From Extibacter muris (GTDB taxonomy: Bacteria; Bacillota; Clostridia; Lachnospirales; Lachnospiraceae), in contig NZ_SMMX01000008.1 of assembly GCF_004345005.1 (NCBI RefSeq), positions 1-64,000 of the forward strand: a stretch of DNA of 64,000 nt. The letters are read 5' to 3'. Positions 1-7,797 of this stretch are shown here, piece after piece. The notes beneath the pieces are model-generated. The model ran no database searches. It saw nothing but the letters and a program-made list of their open reading frames with translations, and was not told where the DNA came from. Position 1 is the stretch's first letter, and each line of letters begins with the position of its first letter. The position numbers and the translations under genes are program-made.

Positions 1-66
1 AGGGCAGAGGTGGAAGTGCAGCAATGCATGGAGCTGACTGCTACTAATCGGTCGAGGGCATGACCA
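1..66 (+). rRNA. 23S ribosomal RNA, 3' end (partial)
   Basis: The opening bases match the conserved 3' tail of bacterial 23S rRNA (the ACTAATCGGTCGAGGGC segment just before the closing helix). The gene runs in from outside the window, so only the last ~65 nt are present and the exact end is approximate. The following sequence (to ~125) resembles a clostridial 23S-5S spacer, but no 5S rRNA is recognisable before a hairpin at 144-168. Confidence 0.9.
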
Positions 67-143
67 GATATGATGGTGGATAGGTAATGGATGCAGGTAT
101 TTCTTGTGTGCAGTTTTGAAGGTACATATGAAACGTTAAAGAG

Positions 144-168
144 ACAATGCTATACGGCATTGTTTTTA
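144..168 (+). terminator. Intrinsic terminator after the rRNA operon
   Basis: A 7-bp stem ACAATGC/GCATTGT with a 6-nt loop is followed by TTTTT. It lies about 80 nt after the 23S 3' end and probably terminates rRNA transcription, although the 5S gene usually found in between is not seen. Confidence 0.55.
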
Positions 169-215
169 TGAGAAAAACTTATAAGAAATTTGATTATCTT
201 TTCATAAATTGGTAA

Positions 216-410
216 ATGTCGATATATCCTTTATTTACGGGCTTTATCGGCATTTTCTTTTTAAAAGCTGTCTTTGAGAAAGAAGCACAGGAGCTTTTTA
301 CAGATTGCAATGAATATGAAGTGCGTGTCCTTGTTGATGTAATGAAAGCCACCAAAGAGTCCATGCGAAACGTAAAGCTCTTTGAAGATACAATAAATGA
401 GAATAAATAA
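216..410 (+). CDS. Small hypothetical protein, probable gene remnant
   Basis: A 64-aa ORF with a stop codon immediately upstream of its ATG and no convincing ribosome site. The first ~20 residues are hydrophobic. The remainder is acidic and helical and resembles the C-terminal tail of a small regulator of the MarR/XRE kind, but I cannot assign a family. It lies between the rRNA terminator and the ICE-borne regulator and is probably debris of the missing left arm of the ICE. Translation is doubtful. Confidence 0.3.
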   Translation: MSIYPLFTGFIGIFFLKAVFEKEAQELFTDCNEYEVRVLVDVMKATKESMRNVKLFEDTINENK

Positions 411-457
411 ACCGTAACTTGTAGATCACAATGTTGTGAATAACAAGTTACGGTTTT
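409..457. terminator. Bidirectional intrinsic terminator
   Basis: The arms AAACCGTAACTTG (409-421) and CAAGTTACGGTTT (444-456) form a perfect 13-bp stem. It has T-rich sequence on the right and A-rich sequence on the left, so it can act on both strands. It separates the small ORF at 216-410 from the convergent regulator and overlaps that regulator's stop codon. Confidence 0.8.
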
Positions 458-860
458 TCTTCGTCGAATTTATAGCCGACACCCCAGACAGTTATAATAT
501 ACTGTGGGCTATCTGGGTTCGGCTCAATCTTCTTGCGTAGCTTTCTGATAAATGAAGTTAGATTTTTAGTGTCTGTTATGTGGTCGTGTCCCCAGACATT
601 ATCGTAAAGCTGTTCTTTAGTGAATACCTGTCCTTTGTGAGAATACAGAAAGTAGAGCAGGTCAAATTCTTTTGCAGTTAAATAAACACTTTCAGTATTT
701 TCATTTGTAAAAGTACGAATAAATGGGTCAATCTGAAATCCAACCACTTGTTGCTTAATAAGGACAGGGGCACTGGATAGTTTAGCAGATAGCCATTCAA
801 CGGTTTGCCGAAAAATCTGCTCCTCATTTTCTGTAAATTCAGCTATTAAAATTTTCCCAT
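448..860 (-). pseudogene. OmpR/PhoB-type winged-helix regulator lacking a receiver domain; start frameshifted
   Basis: The intact part (747-448, 99 aa) is a complete OmpR-family winged-helix DNA-binding domain, with the 'LTAKEFDLLYFL' and 'VWGVGYKF' signatures. An ATG at 860 with a strong AGGTGG site opens the frame, but it stops after four codons. Restoring one A in the AAAA run right after the start would join it to an open frame reading about 45 residues into the winged helix (~137 aa in total). There is no room for a ~120-aa receiver domain with its phospho-Asp, so phosphorylation control is lost or was never present. Alternatively a downstream GTG/ATG could yield only the DNA-binding domain. 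Confidence 0.6.
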
Positions 861-872
861 ATTACCACCTCT

Positions 873-1646
873 CTATTTTGTTGTGTTTTTTTTAAAAGCG
901 GTCTTTGATAAAAAATAGAATACAACGCTTAAAACTAAACACCATGCGACTGCTATAAATAAAGTATGAGTATTCAATGGTTCTTTTAATAATAAAGAAC
1001 GCATGGTTTCAATAATTGGTGTCATAGGCTGGTTTTCTGCAAAAATCCGTAAAAATTGGGGCATAGTTTCTAGGGGAGCGAACCCAGAACTTAAATATGG
1101 AAGTACAACAGCAAAAACTGCACACGCACCAGCTCCCTCTGAACTATTAGCTTTAATACCGATAAAAACAGAAATCCAAGATATTGCGATAATATATAGC
1201 AAAACAATAAAGAATACTGTTAACCAATCAAGAGCCTGTGCAGATGGACGAAAACCTACTATGAGAGCAACTGCAACTACAATAATCGTTGTCAATAAAT
1301 TGCGAAGCACGGCACTAAAAACATGACCGCATAAAACAGATGATTTCTTAATAGGCATTGTACAAAAGCGGTCAATAATGCCATTTCTAATATCGCTATT
1401 TACGGTAATAGCGGTTGTGGACGCACATTGTCCAATACACTGGAGAATAACACCAGGTACAATATAGTTCACATATGATGAACTTCCTACGTTCATAGCA
1501 CCACCAAGTACATAAACAAACAGTATCATCATTAAAACAGGTAGAACCAGACTTGTTAAAAATGTATCTATATTACGTTTTGACAACAACAAGCATCTTC
1601 CAGTCATTGTCAAGGTATCACTATATTTTTTTCGTGCTTTATCCAT
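873..1646 (-). CDS. ABC-2 type multidrug efflux permease (DrrB-like)
   Basis: A 257-aa membrane protein with six predicted hydrophobic segments and the ABC-2 arrangement of DrrB-type exporters, including the 'NYIVPGVILQ' and 'IDRFCTMPIKKSSVL' regions. It forms the membrane half of the transporter whose ATPase is encoded just upstream; the two genes overlap by 8 nt, which indicates translational coupling. Substrates of this family are antibiotics, bile acids or other amphiphiles; the substrate here cannot be read from the sequence. The gene occupies the accessory slot of the ICE, where Tn916 carries tet(M). Confidence 0.85.
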   Translation of the reverse strand: MDKARKKYSDTLTMTGRCLLLSKRNIDTFLTSLVLPVLMMILFVYVLGGAMNVGSSSYVNYIVPGVILQCIGQCASTTAITVNSDIRNGIIDRFCTMPIKKSSVLCGHVFSAVLRNLLTTIIVVAVALIVGFRPSAQALDWLTVFFIVLLYIIAISWISVFIGIKANSSEGAGACAVFAVVLPYLSSGFAPLETMPQFLRIFAENQPMTPIIETMRSLLLKEPLNTHTLFIAVAWCLVLSVVFYFLSKTAFKKNTTK

Positions 1647-2586
1647 TTGCTAAAGCCTCCTTTTCTCCAATTAAAGTTAAAAACACATCCTCTAATGAGG
1701 GGGATTTCCGTGAAAAGTCTTTTATATCAATATTATGTGAAGTAAATAATTGAAATAGTTTAGTTAATACATTGATTGCTTCACAGGTATATACCGTCAA
1801 TCGATTACTTTCACTATGGGGAATCACTTTATATCCGATAAGTAAGGATATTGCTTTCTTAAATTCCTGCTCTGTTGGAAATATAAATTCAACTTTTTCC
1901 TGTGGTAATAATTTCTTTAAGTCGTTTAAAGTACCCTCAACAATAATTTCACCTTTATCTAAGATTGCTATGTTATCTGCAAGCTGTTCTGCTTCTTCCA
2001 AATACTGCGTTGTCAAAAAAATGGTAGTCCCCGATTTTTTTAAATCACGGATAATATCCCACATATTATGTCGGCTTTGAGGGTCAAGTCCTGTTGTTGG
2101 TTCGTCTAAAAATAAAACAGTAGGACTATTTATTAAGCTCATTGCAATATCAAGTTTTCTTCTCATACCACCAGAATAAGTTGATACTAACCGATTTGAA
2201 GAATGGGTTAAATCAAAGTAAGACAATAACTCATTTGCTCTCTCTTTCGGCTTTCGCAGATGATGTAATTTTCCTATTATAACAAGATTTTCAAATCCTG
2301 TAAGTGTTTCATCAACGGCAGAAAATTGCCCTGTAAGACTAATAACCTCATGTACTTTATATGATTGTTTTATCACGTCATATCCGCATATACTTATATC
2401 TCCATCATCGGGTTTAATTAACGTCGTCAATGCTTTAATTGTTGTTGTTTTTCCTGCTCCATTTGAACCAAGCAATGAAAAAATTGTCCCACTTTCAATC
2501 GTAAAATTAACATCATTTAGAACAGAAACACCTTTATAACTCTTTTTTAGTCCTTTGACATTGATTGCTATACTATCTGAACTCAT
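1639..2586 (-). CDS. ABC transporter ATP-binding protein (DrrA-like)
   Basis: A 315-aa nucleotide-binding subunit with Walker A GSNGAGKTT (about residue 39), the signature YSGGMRRKLDIA, Walker B VLFLDEPTTGLDP and a switch His replaced by Gln in 'FLTTQYLEEAEQ'. The C-terminal ~90 residues are the accessory domain of drug-resistance ABC ATPases. It pairs with the downstream permease as an exporter. The upstream region (2608-2635) has an AT-rich inverted repeat like the one in front of the neighbouring tetR-type gene, suggesting repression by that regulator. Confidence 0.88.
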   Translation of the reverse strand: MSSDSIAINVKGLKKSYKGVSVLNDVNFTIESGTIFSLLGSNGAGKTTTIKALTTLIKPDDGDISICGYDVIKQSYKVHEVISLTGQFSAVDETLTGFENLVIIGKLHHLRKPKERANELLSYFDLTHSSNRLVSTYSGGMRRKLDIAMSLINSPTVLFLDEPTTGLDPQSRHNMWDIIRDLKKSGTTIFLTTQYLEEAEQLADNIAILDKGEIIVEGTLNDLKKLLPQEKVEFIFPTEQEFKKAISLLIGYKVIPHSESNRLTVYTCEAINVLTKLFQLFTSHNIDIKDFSRKSPSLEDVFLTLIGEKEALANG

Positions 2587-2607
2587 ATATATTCCTCTCT
2601 CTTTCTG

Positions 2608-2635
2608 ATATATACATACTGTCTGTATATATATC
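2608..2635. promoter_or_regulatory. Putative TetR-family operator upstream of the ABC exporter
   Basis: An imperfect palindrome with arms GATATATACATAC and CTGTATATATATC surrounds a TGT centre, between the ABC ATPase start (2586) and the regulator gene's stop (2662). Its ACATAC..TGT..GTAT core resembles the palindrome at 3371-3387, consistent with one repressor controlling both. Confidence 0.5.
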
Positions 2636-2661
2636 GGTAAAAATAAAATTGCAAAGCAATT

Positions 2662-3321
2662 TTATTCTTTTTCTATAGTTTCCATTACTTGTTGTATTTT
2701 GTGTTTTGATAATTGTATTATTTCTTCATCTAAAATCGGAACACCTAATACGTCCAACATTTCCTTAATAAGATATAACCTTTCAAGTAATTCTTCTTTA
2801 GAACATGGACATATAGTTGGCATAAACCAGACATCAATTATCATGGCAAACAGACTGGAAAATGCTTTTGGATATTTTATGTTTTTAATTGAACCATCCT
2901 GTATAGCTTCTTGAACCAGTTCCTCAAAAAGTGGCGCTAGTACGCTTTGATTGCTAGCTATATATTCGGCTAAAATTCTAGGGTTATTTGCTAAAGGAAC
3001 AGTCATTGCATTTATTTCCTGTAAATCTTGATTTTGAAACTGTGATTTAATGACCTTTTGTATCTTTTCCAAACCATTTAATCCTTTTTCATTTTTTACT
3101 TGTTCAAATGGATTGTTTTCAAAGAACATTTTATCGCTCAAAGCGTTCAGAACTTCATCTTTTGACTTGAAATGATGATAAAAAGCTCCACGTGACAGCC
3201 CACCTAGATTATTTACTATATCTAATATAGTTGTTTGCTCATAACCTTTTTCAAGAAATAATTTCAAAGAAACATCCAGTATTTTCTGTACAGTTTCTTC
3301 TGGATATTTGTTGCGTGGCAT
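2662..3321 (-). CDS. TetR/AcrR family transcriptional repressor
   Basis: A 219-aa protein. Residues ~10-55 are the TetR helix-turn-helix with the canonical 'GYEQTTILDIV...GGLSRGAFYHHFKSKDEV' layout; the rest is a helical ligand-binding domain. The start at 3321 was chosen because a GGAGGAG site lies just upstream; an in-frame ATG further upstream has no such site. The gene lies directly before the ABC exporter genes on the same strand, so it is probably their drug-responsive repressor and an autorepressor through the palindrome at 3371-3387. Confidence 0.85.
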   Translation of the reverse strand: MPRNKYPEETVQKILDVSLKLFLEKGYEQTTILDIVNNLGGLSRGAFYHHFKSKDEVLNALSDKMFFENNPFEQVKNEKGLNGLEKIQKVIKSQFQNQDLQEINAMTVPLANNPRILAEYIASNQSVLAPLFEELVQEAIQDGSIKNIKYPKAFSSLFAMIIDVWFMPTICPCSKEELLERLYLIKEMLDVLGVPILDEEIIQLSKHKIQQVMETIEKE

Positions 3322-3370
3322 TATACTCCTCCTTTCAATACATACACCGTGTTTGTATAAAACAAATATA

Positions 3371-3387
3371 ACATACACAGTGTATGT
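3371..3387. promoter_or_regulatory. Putative autoregulatory TetR operator
   Basis: A perfect 8-1-8 palindrome (ACATACAC A GTGTATGT) lies about 50 nt before the TetR-family start codon, with a second related half-site (ATACACCGTGT) at ~3341-3352. Confidence 0.6.
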
Positions 3388-3449
3388 TGTCAACAAAAAC
3401 AATATTAGACTAATAAAAATAAGGCGTTTATGAATACAAGCCTTTAAAT

Positions 3450-4343
3450 TTATCTTACAATCTTCCAGTTATTATCCTTATGAAGCATAAGCTCATACTG
3501 TGATACCTGTGTCGCTTTTGTCTGGTTGTCAATAAACTTCACGGCTACTTTTACTTTCACGTTTTCGCCGTCCTGTGAGAAAATAGGATTTACCAACTCT
3601 GAAAACAGGTAATCCCCGTTTATCGGTTCAAGTACATTGTCAGCCACATAATAAGCAAGCTCCTTATCGGTTGCCGTAGGGTACAGCTTAAAGAATGTTT
3701 CCAGAAATGCCGTTGCGTCATTAACCGTATCAGCGTCCACGCTTGCGTCTGCTTCCTGTGCCTTTGGTTCATAGTCTGACTTCTGGACTGCTGGGGCAAG
3801 AGTAGGGTTCTGCACGATAACCATATTTCCGTCAGTGTCCACATGGACTTTCACGGTGTAGGTTGCCTTGATTGCTTTCGTCTGGTCGCCCTCTTTTATC
3901 TGCTGATCTACTTCGTAGGTAACAGAAAAAGCGTTCTCCCCAGACTGTACCACGTCCCAAATAAGTACATCTGTAACCGTAGAACTGGTCGGTATATCTG
4001 TTCTTATAGTATCAAGGTTCAAGTCCTGTAATTCCTTTGTCAGATACCCGTTGATAGAAGCAGTACGGGCTTCTATACTTTCTTTGCTGTTGCTCCATGT
4101 GTAATAAGACTTTGCAAAGTTCTTAACAAAATTCTCAATCCCATTGGTGTCATTCAATCTAAGCTGAATGGTTTCTGTTTCATGTACGGTGTGCTGGTCT
4201 ATTGCGGTAAAATTTTTGTAAACTCCGAAGCTGACACTTGCAATCAGCACCAGCCATAAAGCCACCACGGATTTCTTATGCGTACCGACTTTCATAGTCC
4301 GTACCTTTTTCTCTTTGATAGGTTTTTCTTTTCTCTTGAACAT
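3450..4343 (-). CDS. Conjugation protein, Tn916 Orf13 / TcpC family
   Basis: A 297-aa bitopic protein: a short basic cytoplasmic tail, one membrane segment at about residues 25-45, then an extracytoplasmic region with two NTF2-like domains as in TcpC. TcpC-family proteins are VirB8-like components of Gram-positive conjugation channels. The start at 4343 was preferred over the ATG three codons upstream because AAAGGA is well spaced. It follows the orf14 stop by 15 nt in the same order as in Tn916, and is the last conserved transfer gene before the drug-efflux cargo. Confidence 0.85.
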   Translation of the reverse strand: MFKRKEKPIKEKKVRTMKVGTHKKSVVALWLVLIASVSFGVYKNFTAIDQHTVHETETIQLRLNDTNGIENFVKNFAKSYYTWSNSKESIEARTASINGYLTKELQDLNLDTIRTDIPTSSTVTDVLIWDVVQSGENAFSVTYEVDQQIKEGDQTKAIKATYTVKVHVDTDGNMVIVQNPTLAPAVQKSDYEPKAQEADASVDADTVNDATAFLETFFKLYPTATDKELAYYVADNVLEPINGDYLFSELVNPIFSQDGENVKVKVAVKFIDNQTKATQVSQYELMLHKDNNWKIVR

Positions 4344-4358
4344 AGTTTCCATTCCTTT

Positions 4359-4670
4359 CTATTGTTTAATTCTTCCTGCACCGATTAAGTGCTGTTGCCA
4401 GTAAGGGCTAGTCAAATCGGTATATCCTATGGGGTTACCTGCGTGGTACATACGGTTATTTCCCACATAAATACCGACGTGCGTTACATAGCTTCCTGCA
4501 TTGTAGATACTATGGAAAAATACGAGGTCGCCAGCTTTAGCTTGTGCCAGTGGTAAATGCTGTGTAGCGTCGTATTGTTCCTGTGCTGTTCTCGGTAAAG
4601 AGATACCAGCCTTGCCATAGCACCACTGTGTCAGCCCCGAACAGTCAAAAGAAGTGTTGGGATTGCTACC
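4359..4670 (-). CDS. Orf14 hydrolase, 3' exon (NlpC/P60 domain)
   Basis: The downstream exon of the split orf14, encoding the catalytic NlpC/P60 peptidase domain. The catalytic Cys lies in 'SFDCSGLTQW' and the His in 'THVGIYVGN'; the protein ends in GAGRIKQ. Joining it to the exon at 7102-7797 gives ...KYVFG/GSNPNTSFDC..., an unbroken 335-aa protein close in size to Tn916 Orf14 (~333 aa). The group II intron at 4671-7101 must be spliced out for this domain to be made. Confidence 0.88.
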   Translation of the reverse strand, partial: GSNPNTSFDCSGLTQWCYGKAGISLPRTAQEQYDATQHLPLAQAKAGDLVFFHSIYNAGSYVTHVGIYVGNNRMYHAGNPIGYTDLTSPYWQQHLIGAGRIKQ

Positions 4671-4731
4671 GTAGGGTAAGCACCCAGCGCCTTATTATAT
4701 TTCTATAATAGGTTTCCAAATGCTCCCCTCA

Positions 4732-4765
4732 GAACCGTGCATGCACTTCTCAATGCACACGGCTC
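4732..4765 (-). ncRNA. Domain V of group II intron 1
   Basis: A 34-nt hairpin beginning GAGCCGTG and ending CACGGTTC on the minus strand, with the AGC catalytic triad, a GAGA-type tetraloop and the two-nucleotide bulge region typical of domain V. It lies about 60 nt from the intron 3' end, as expected. Confidence 0.85.
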
Positions 4766-4774
4766 GCCACTTAT

Positions 4775-6480
4775 TCAATCTAGTTTTCCTGCATGTAATT
4801 TATGATGACAGCTTGTACATAGCACCAATGTTTTCCTCTTACGTGCCAACATCATTCTTTCCCAATATGCTTTTCCCTTAAGGCTTTTAAGTTTTCTCAC
4901 ATGATGAACTTCCATTTTCCCGTCAGACGTCCCGCAAATTTCACACCGATTGGCGTTTAATCTTTGGGTCAGTTCTGTTTGCACTTTATATTTCATGGTG
5001 TTTGGAAGTTTATCTGTTGTTGAGGAAACAGATTTGTCAATCTTGAAACCATTACAATAAAGTGATACGCTTTTGCGTCCTTTTTTTGTGTCATACCAGA
5101 CTGTGAATACTTTGTCTTTCATGTATTTGTCTAGTATCTTTGGAACAGAGGATTTATATTTTGAAGCAAAGGTCATATAAAGGCTATACTTCATAAAATA
5201 CATGAACTTATTTAATACACTTACGTTCTTTGCTAACTTGTAGTAATTATACAATCCTCTTATTTCCGAATTGTATGTATTGAGGATTTCCACATCACTC
5301 AGATACAATAATGAGGGTCTTGCAATTGGTCGCCATGAGCCGTCTTTCTTTTGGGTTAAAATGCCACTTTCTTGTAACTTCTTTATCCACACACTTTTAG
5401 GTACAAATAGATTACATTTGTAATTATGCATACGTTGTTTTTTCTTCTGATAACTCTATATCCAATTCTTGTTCAAGGAATTCTTTTATTTTTTTCTTTG
5501 ATTTCTTTTGCGTCTGTCTTAGACCCGATAATGCCTATGAGAAAATCATCAGCATATCTTGTATAGTAAATCCTTTTATAGTTGTCGTCTAAAGGATTAG
5601 AGTATGGTGTTATTAGAGCGTCTTTTTCTAAATCTTTTAATTTACTTATAATTTGATTACGCTTATTCTCATCATTTTTTAATAATTTGAGCTTATTTTT
5701 CCAATATGCCTTTTTATTCTCTATCCTTTTATATTCAACACTTTTCTTTCTAGCTTTTCCTTTATCAAAGTTTGTTTTAAGTTTGTCCATGAACACATTT
5801 AATTCATTAAGATATATATTAGATAGAATGGGGGAAATGATACCCCCTTGCGGAGTTCCGCTATAAGTTTTATGGAATTGCCAATCCTCCATATATCCAG
5901 CTTTTAAAAACTTCCATATCAGACGAATAAATTTATCGTCCTCGATTTTCTTTTTTAGTAGCTTGATTAAAATATGATGATTGATATTGTCGAAGAATGA
6001 TTTAATATCTCCCTCAACAAACCATTTACACCCCGTAAAACAGCATTTCATTTCTGTGAGAGCAGTATGACAACTTTTGTTTGCTCTAAAGCCATGTGAA
6101 TGTTCACTAAAGTTTTCTTCAAAAATTGCTTCTAATATTAGACGTACAATTTCTTGAATTAGCTTATCTTCAAAACTAGGTATTCCTAAAGGACGTTTCT
6201 TCCCATTGGATTTTGGAATATAAACTCGACGTGCTGGAGCTGGTGTGTACTGTTCAGATTTCATCAATTCAATTAGTTTTTCAATCCTTTTATTTCCGAA
6301 GCCGTCAATTGTTTGTTCCATTGTTCCTTTGGTAAGATTTCCACCGTTAGGAGCGAGTTTTGCGTATGCCATAATGTAAAAATTCGGATTATAGAAGTTA
6401 CGATACAATCTTTTGAATTTGTAGTTTTCTTTTGTGGCATTTTTTACTAGATTGTTTAATACCATTTCTGGATTTCTCAT
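4775..6480 (-). pseudogene. ltrA: Intron-1 reverse transcriptase/maturase-HNH, frameshifted with internal deletion
   Basis: Residues 1-335 (6480-5473) cover the reverse transcriptase core, including 'HGFRANKSCHTA', 'GTPQGGIISP' and the catalytic YADD in 'YYTRYADDFLIG'. The frame then stops at NKRIP. A one-base shift continues with 'KEFLEQELDIELSEEKT', and a further frame (5431-4775) carries the maturase X domain ('VPKSVWIKKLQESG') and a zinc-type HNH domain (CEIC...HH...CTSCHHKLH). The conserved 'FLGY' block between RT motif 7 and the thumb is absent, so several dozen codons are deleted as well. The protein cannot be full length; splicing of orf14 would need a related maturase in trans. Confidence 0.85.
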
Positions 6481-7101
6481 TGAGCCTCACGCTCCTTCCT
6501 AAATTTTATTAAACTGAATAAGCTGATTTCCTTCGCCATGTACTGGGCTTTCCCCAGCTCCGACTACTACGAAATCTCCGTTGCCATGTCAGATATTCAG
6601 CGTCATCTTCCTTGAATTTCTTCTTGAAATTTATCCCTAGTTGCTAGGTTTACGCATAGCTTCATAGAGAAGCGTTCTGATTTAGGCAATCCCCGTTTAG
6701 TACATATAATGATAACTTGATAAGATGTCGGGTGTGACGTTCGTCTGTTTTACCTTTTTATATCAAAGGCTTCAAATACGGGAATTTCCATAGGCAGACT
6801 TACGGCGGTTTTCTGTCTATCCGTATTTGTACAACGTTTATAGTTACCTTTCCGTTGCAGGCTACGTTACACCAATCAGACTGTCATTCAGGCAGTTTAG
6901 CTTTCACCCTCATTCTTATCTTTTCAACTCGCCATTCAGTCGTGAACTGGTAACTGTTCAACTTATGACTTTGCCGACATGCTATACTCCCTGCTTGGTT
7001 TCCCTTACAGATAAGTCGACTGTTGATAGGATATTGCTTTTGAAATTCTTTTTCCTAGTGTGTTGTCAACACACAATCATTACATGCCCTTACGGGCGCA
7101 C

Positions 7102-7797
7102 CCCAAACACATACTTCCAGCCTTGATATTTCAACGCTTCATTCATTACTTTTTGTGCCAGTTCCCCCGATATTTCATTGACAGTAAGGTACTGATTTAC
7201 CAAATCAACGTAAAACATATTCCCATAGCCATACCGCCAGCCACCATTTTTTGCAACGGCTATCGGGTTGGTATAGGTCACTTTTTTTCCGCCCGACTTT
7301 TCACGGGCAAAATTCTCGGCAAGGTTGAATGTATGCTTTTTCCCGTTGCCAGCCACATAGCCGATATAACCTCCACCGTAATTGTAGGACTGGACAACAA
7401 CATTCATATCCTTGATACCTTGACTTTCACAGGAAGAAAGCAGGGACGCAAAATACTTACACCCCTGCTTGATTGAGCTTTCCGTATCTAATGTGTTAGG
7501 AGGTAAGCCCAGACTTTCACTGGACTGCATAACGTCCACGGCTGTCCCTCCGCTTTCCACCTGCATGATTGCCAGCAGGTAGGGAACATACTCGGAGATA
7601 CCGTATTCCTTAGCGTATTTCTCCACCATAGGCTGATGTTTGAGGACTTCTGCGGACAGGTTCATACCTGTAATGGAAGATGAATAGCCACCGCCCCCGT
7701 CGTCGTCCTCCGCACTAATCAGAATACCGAAAAACAGTACAATGGATAAAAGGACAGGAAACAGACTGCCGATAATGGCGATATGCTTTAGCTTCAT
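7102..7797 (-). CDS. Orf14 hydrolase, 5' exon (membrane anchor and lysozyme domain)
   Basis: The upstream exon of orf14 (232 codons). An N-terminal membrane segment (residues ~7-28) precedes a lysozyme-like transglycosylase domain, with the catalytic Glu in 'LLAIMQVESGG' and a typical 'VVVQSYNYGGGYIGYV' segment, and then the start of the NlpC/P60 linker. Bifunctional peptidoglycan hydrolases of this type (Tn916 Orf14, TcpG, CwlT) open the wall for the conjugation channel. Its ATGA start overlaps the orf15 stop. Unspliced message would end within codons after the junction, giving only the lysozyme half. Confidence 0.9.

Larger units (their letters stand above)
4671..7101 (-). mobile_element. 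Group II intron 1, inserted in orf14
   Basis: The minus-strand RNA begins GTGCGCCC at 7101, the consensus 5' end of bacterial group II introns. It has a 34-nt domain V hairpin at 4732-4765 and ends ...CCCTAC at 4671. Removing exactly this 2,431-nt segment restores the orf14 frame. It encodes a reverse transcriptase/maturase with an HNH endonuclease domain (4775-6480), but that gene is broken. The stretch 6481-7089 is non-coding and corresponds to domains I-III of the ribozyme. Tn5397 of Clostridioides difficile also has a group II intron in orf14 (established knowledge); whether the insertion site is the same needs comparison. Confidence 0.88.

Noticed and set aside
6827-7476. Plus-strand frames of 99 and 138 codons over intron 1 and orf14
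   Set aside because: One covers intron RNA and the other is antisense to the lysozyme domain of orf14.
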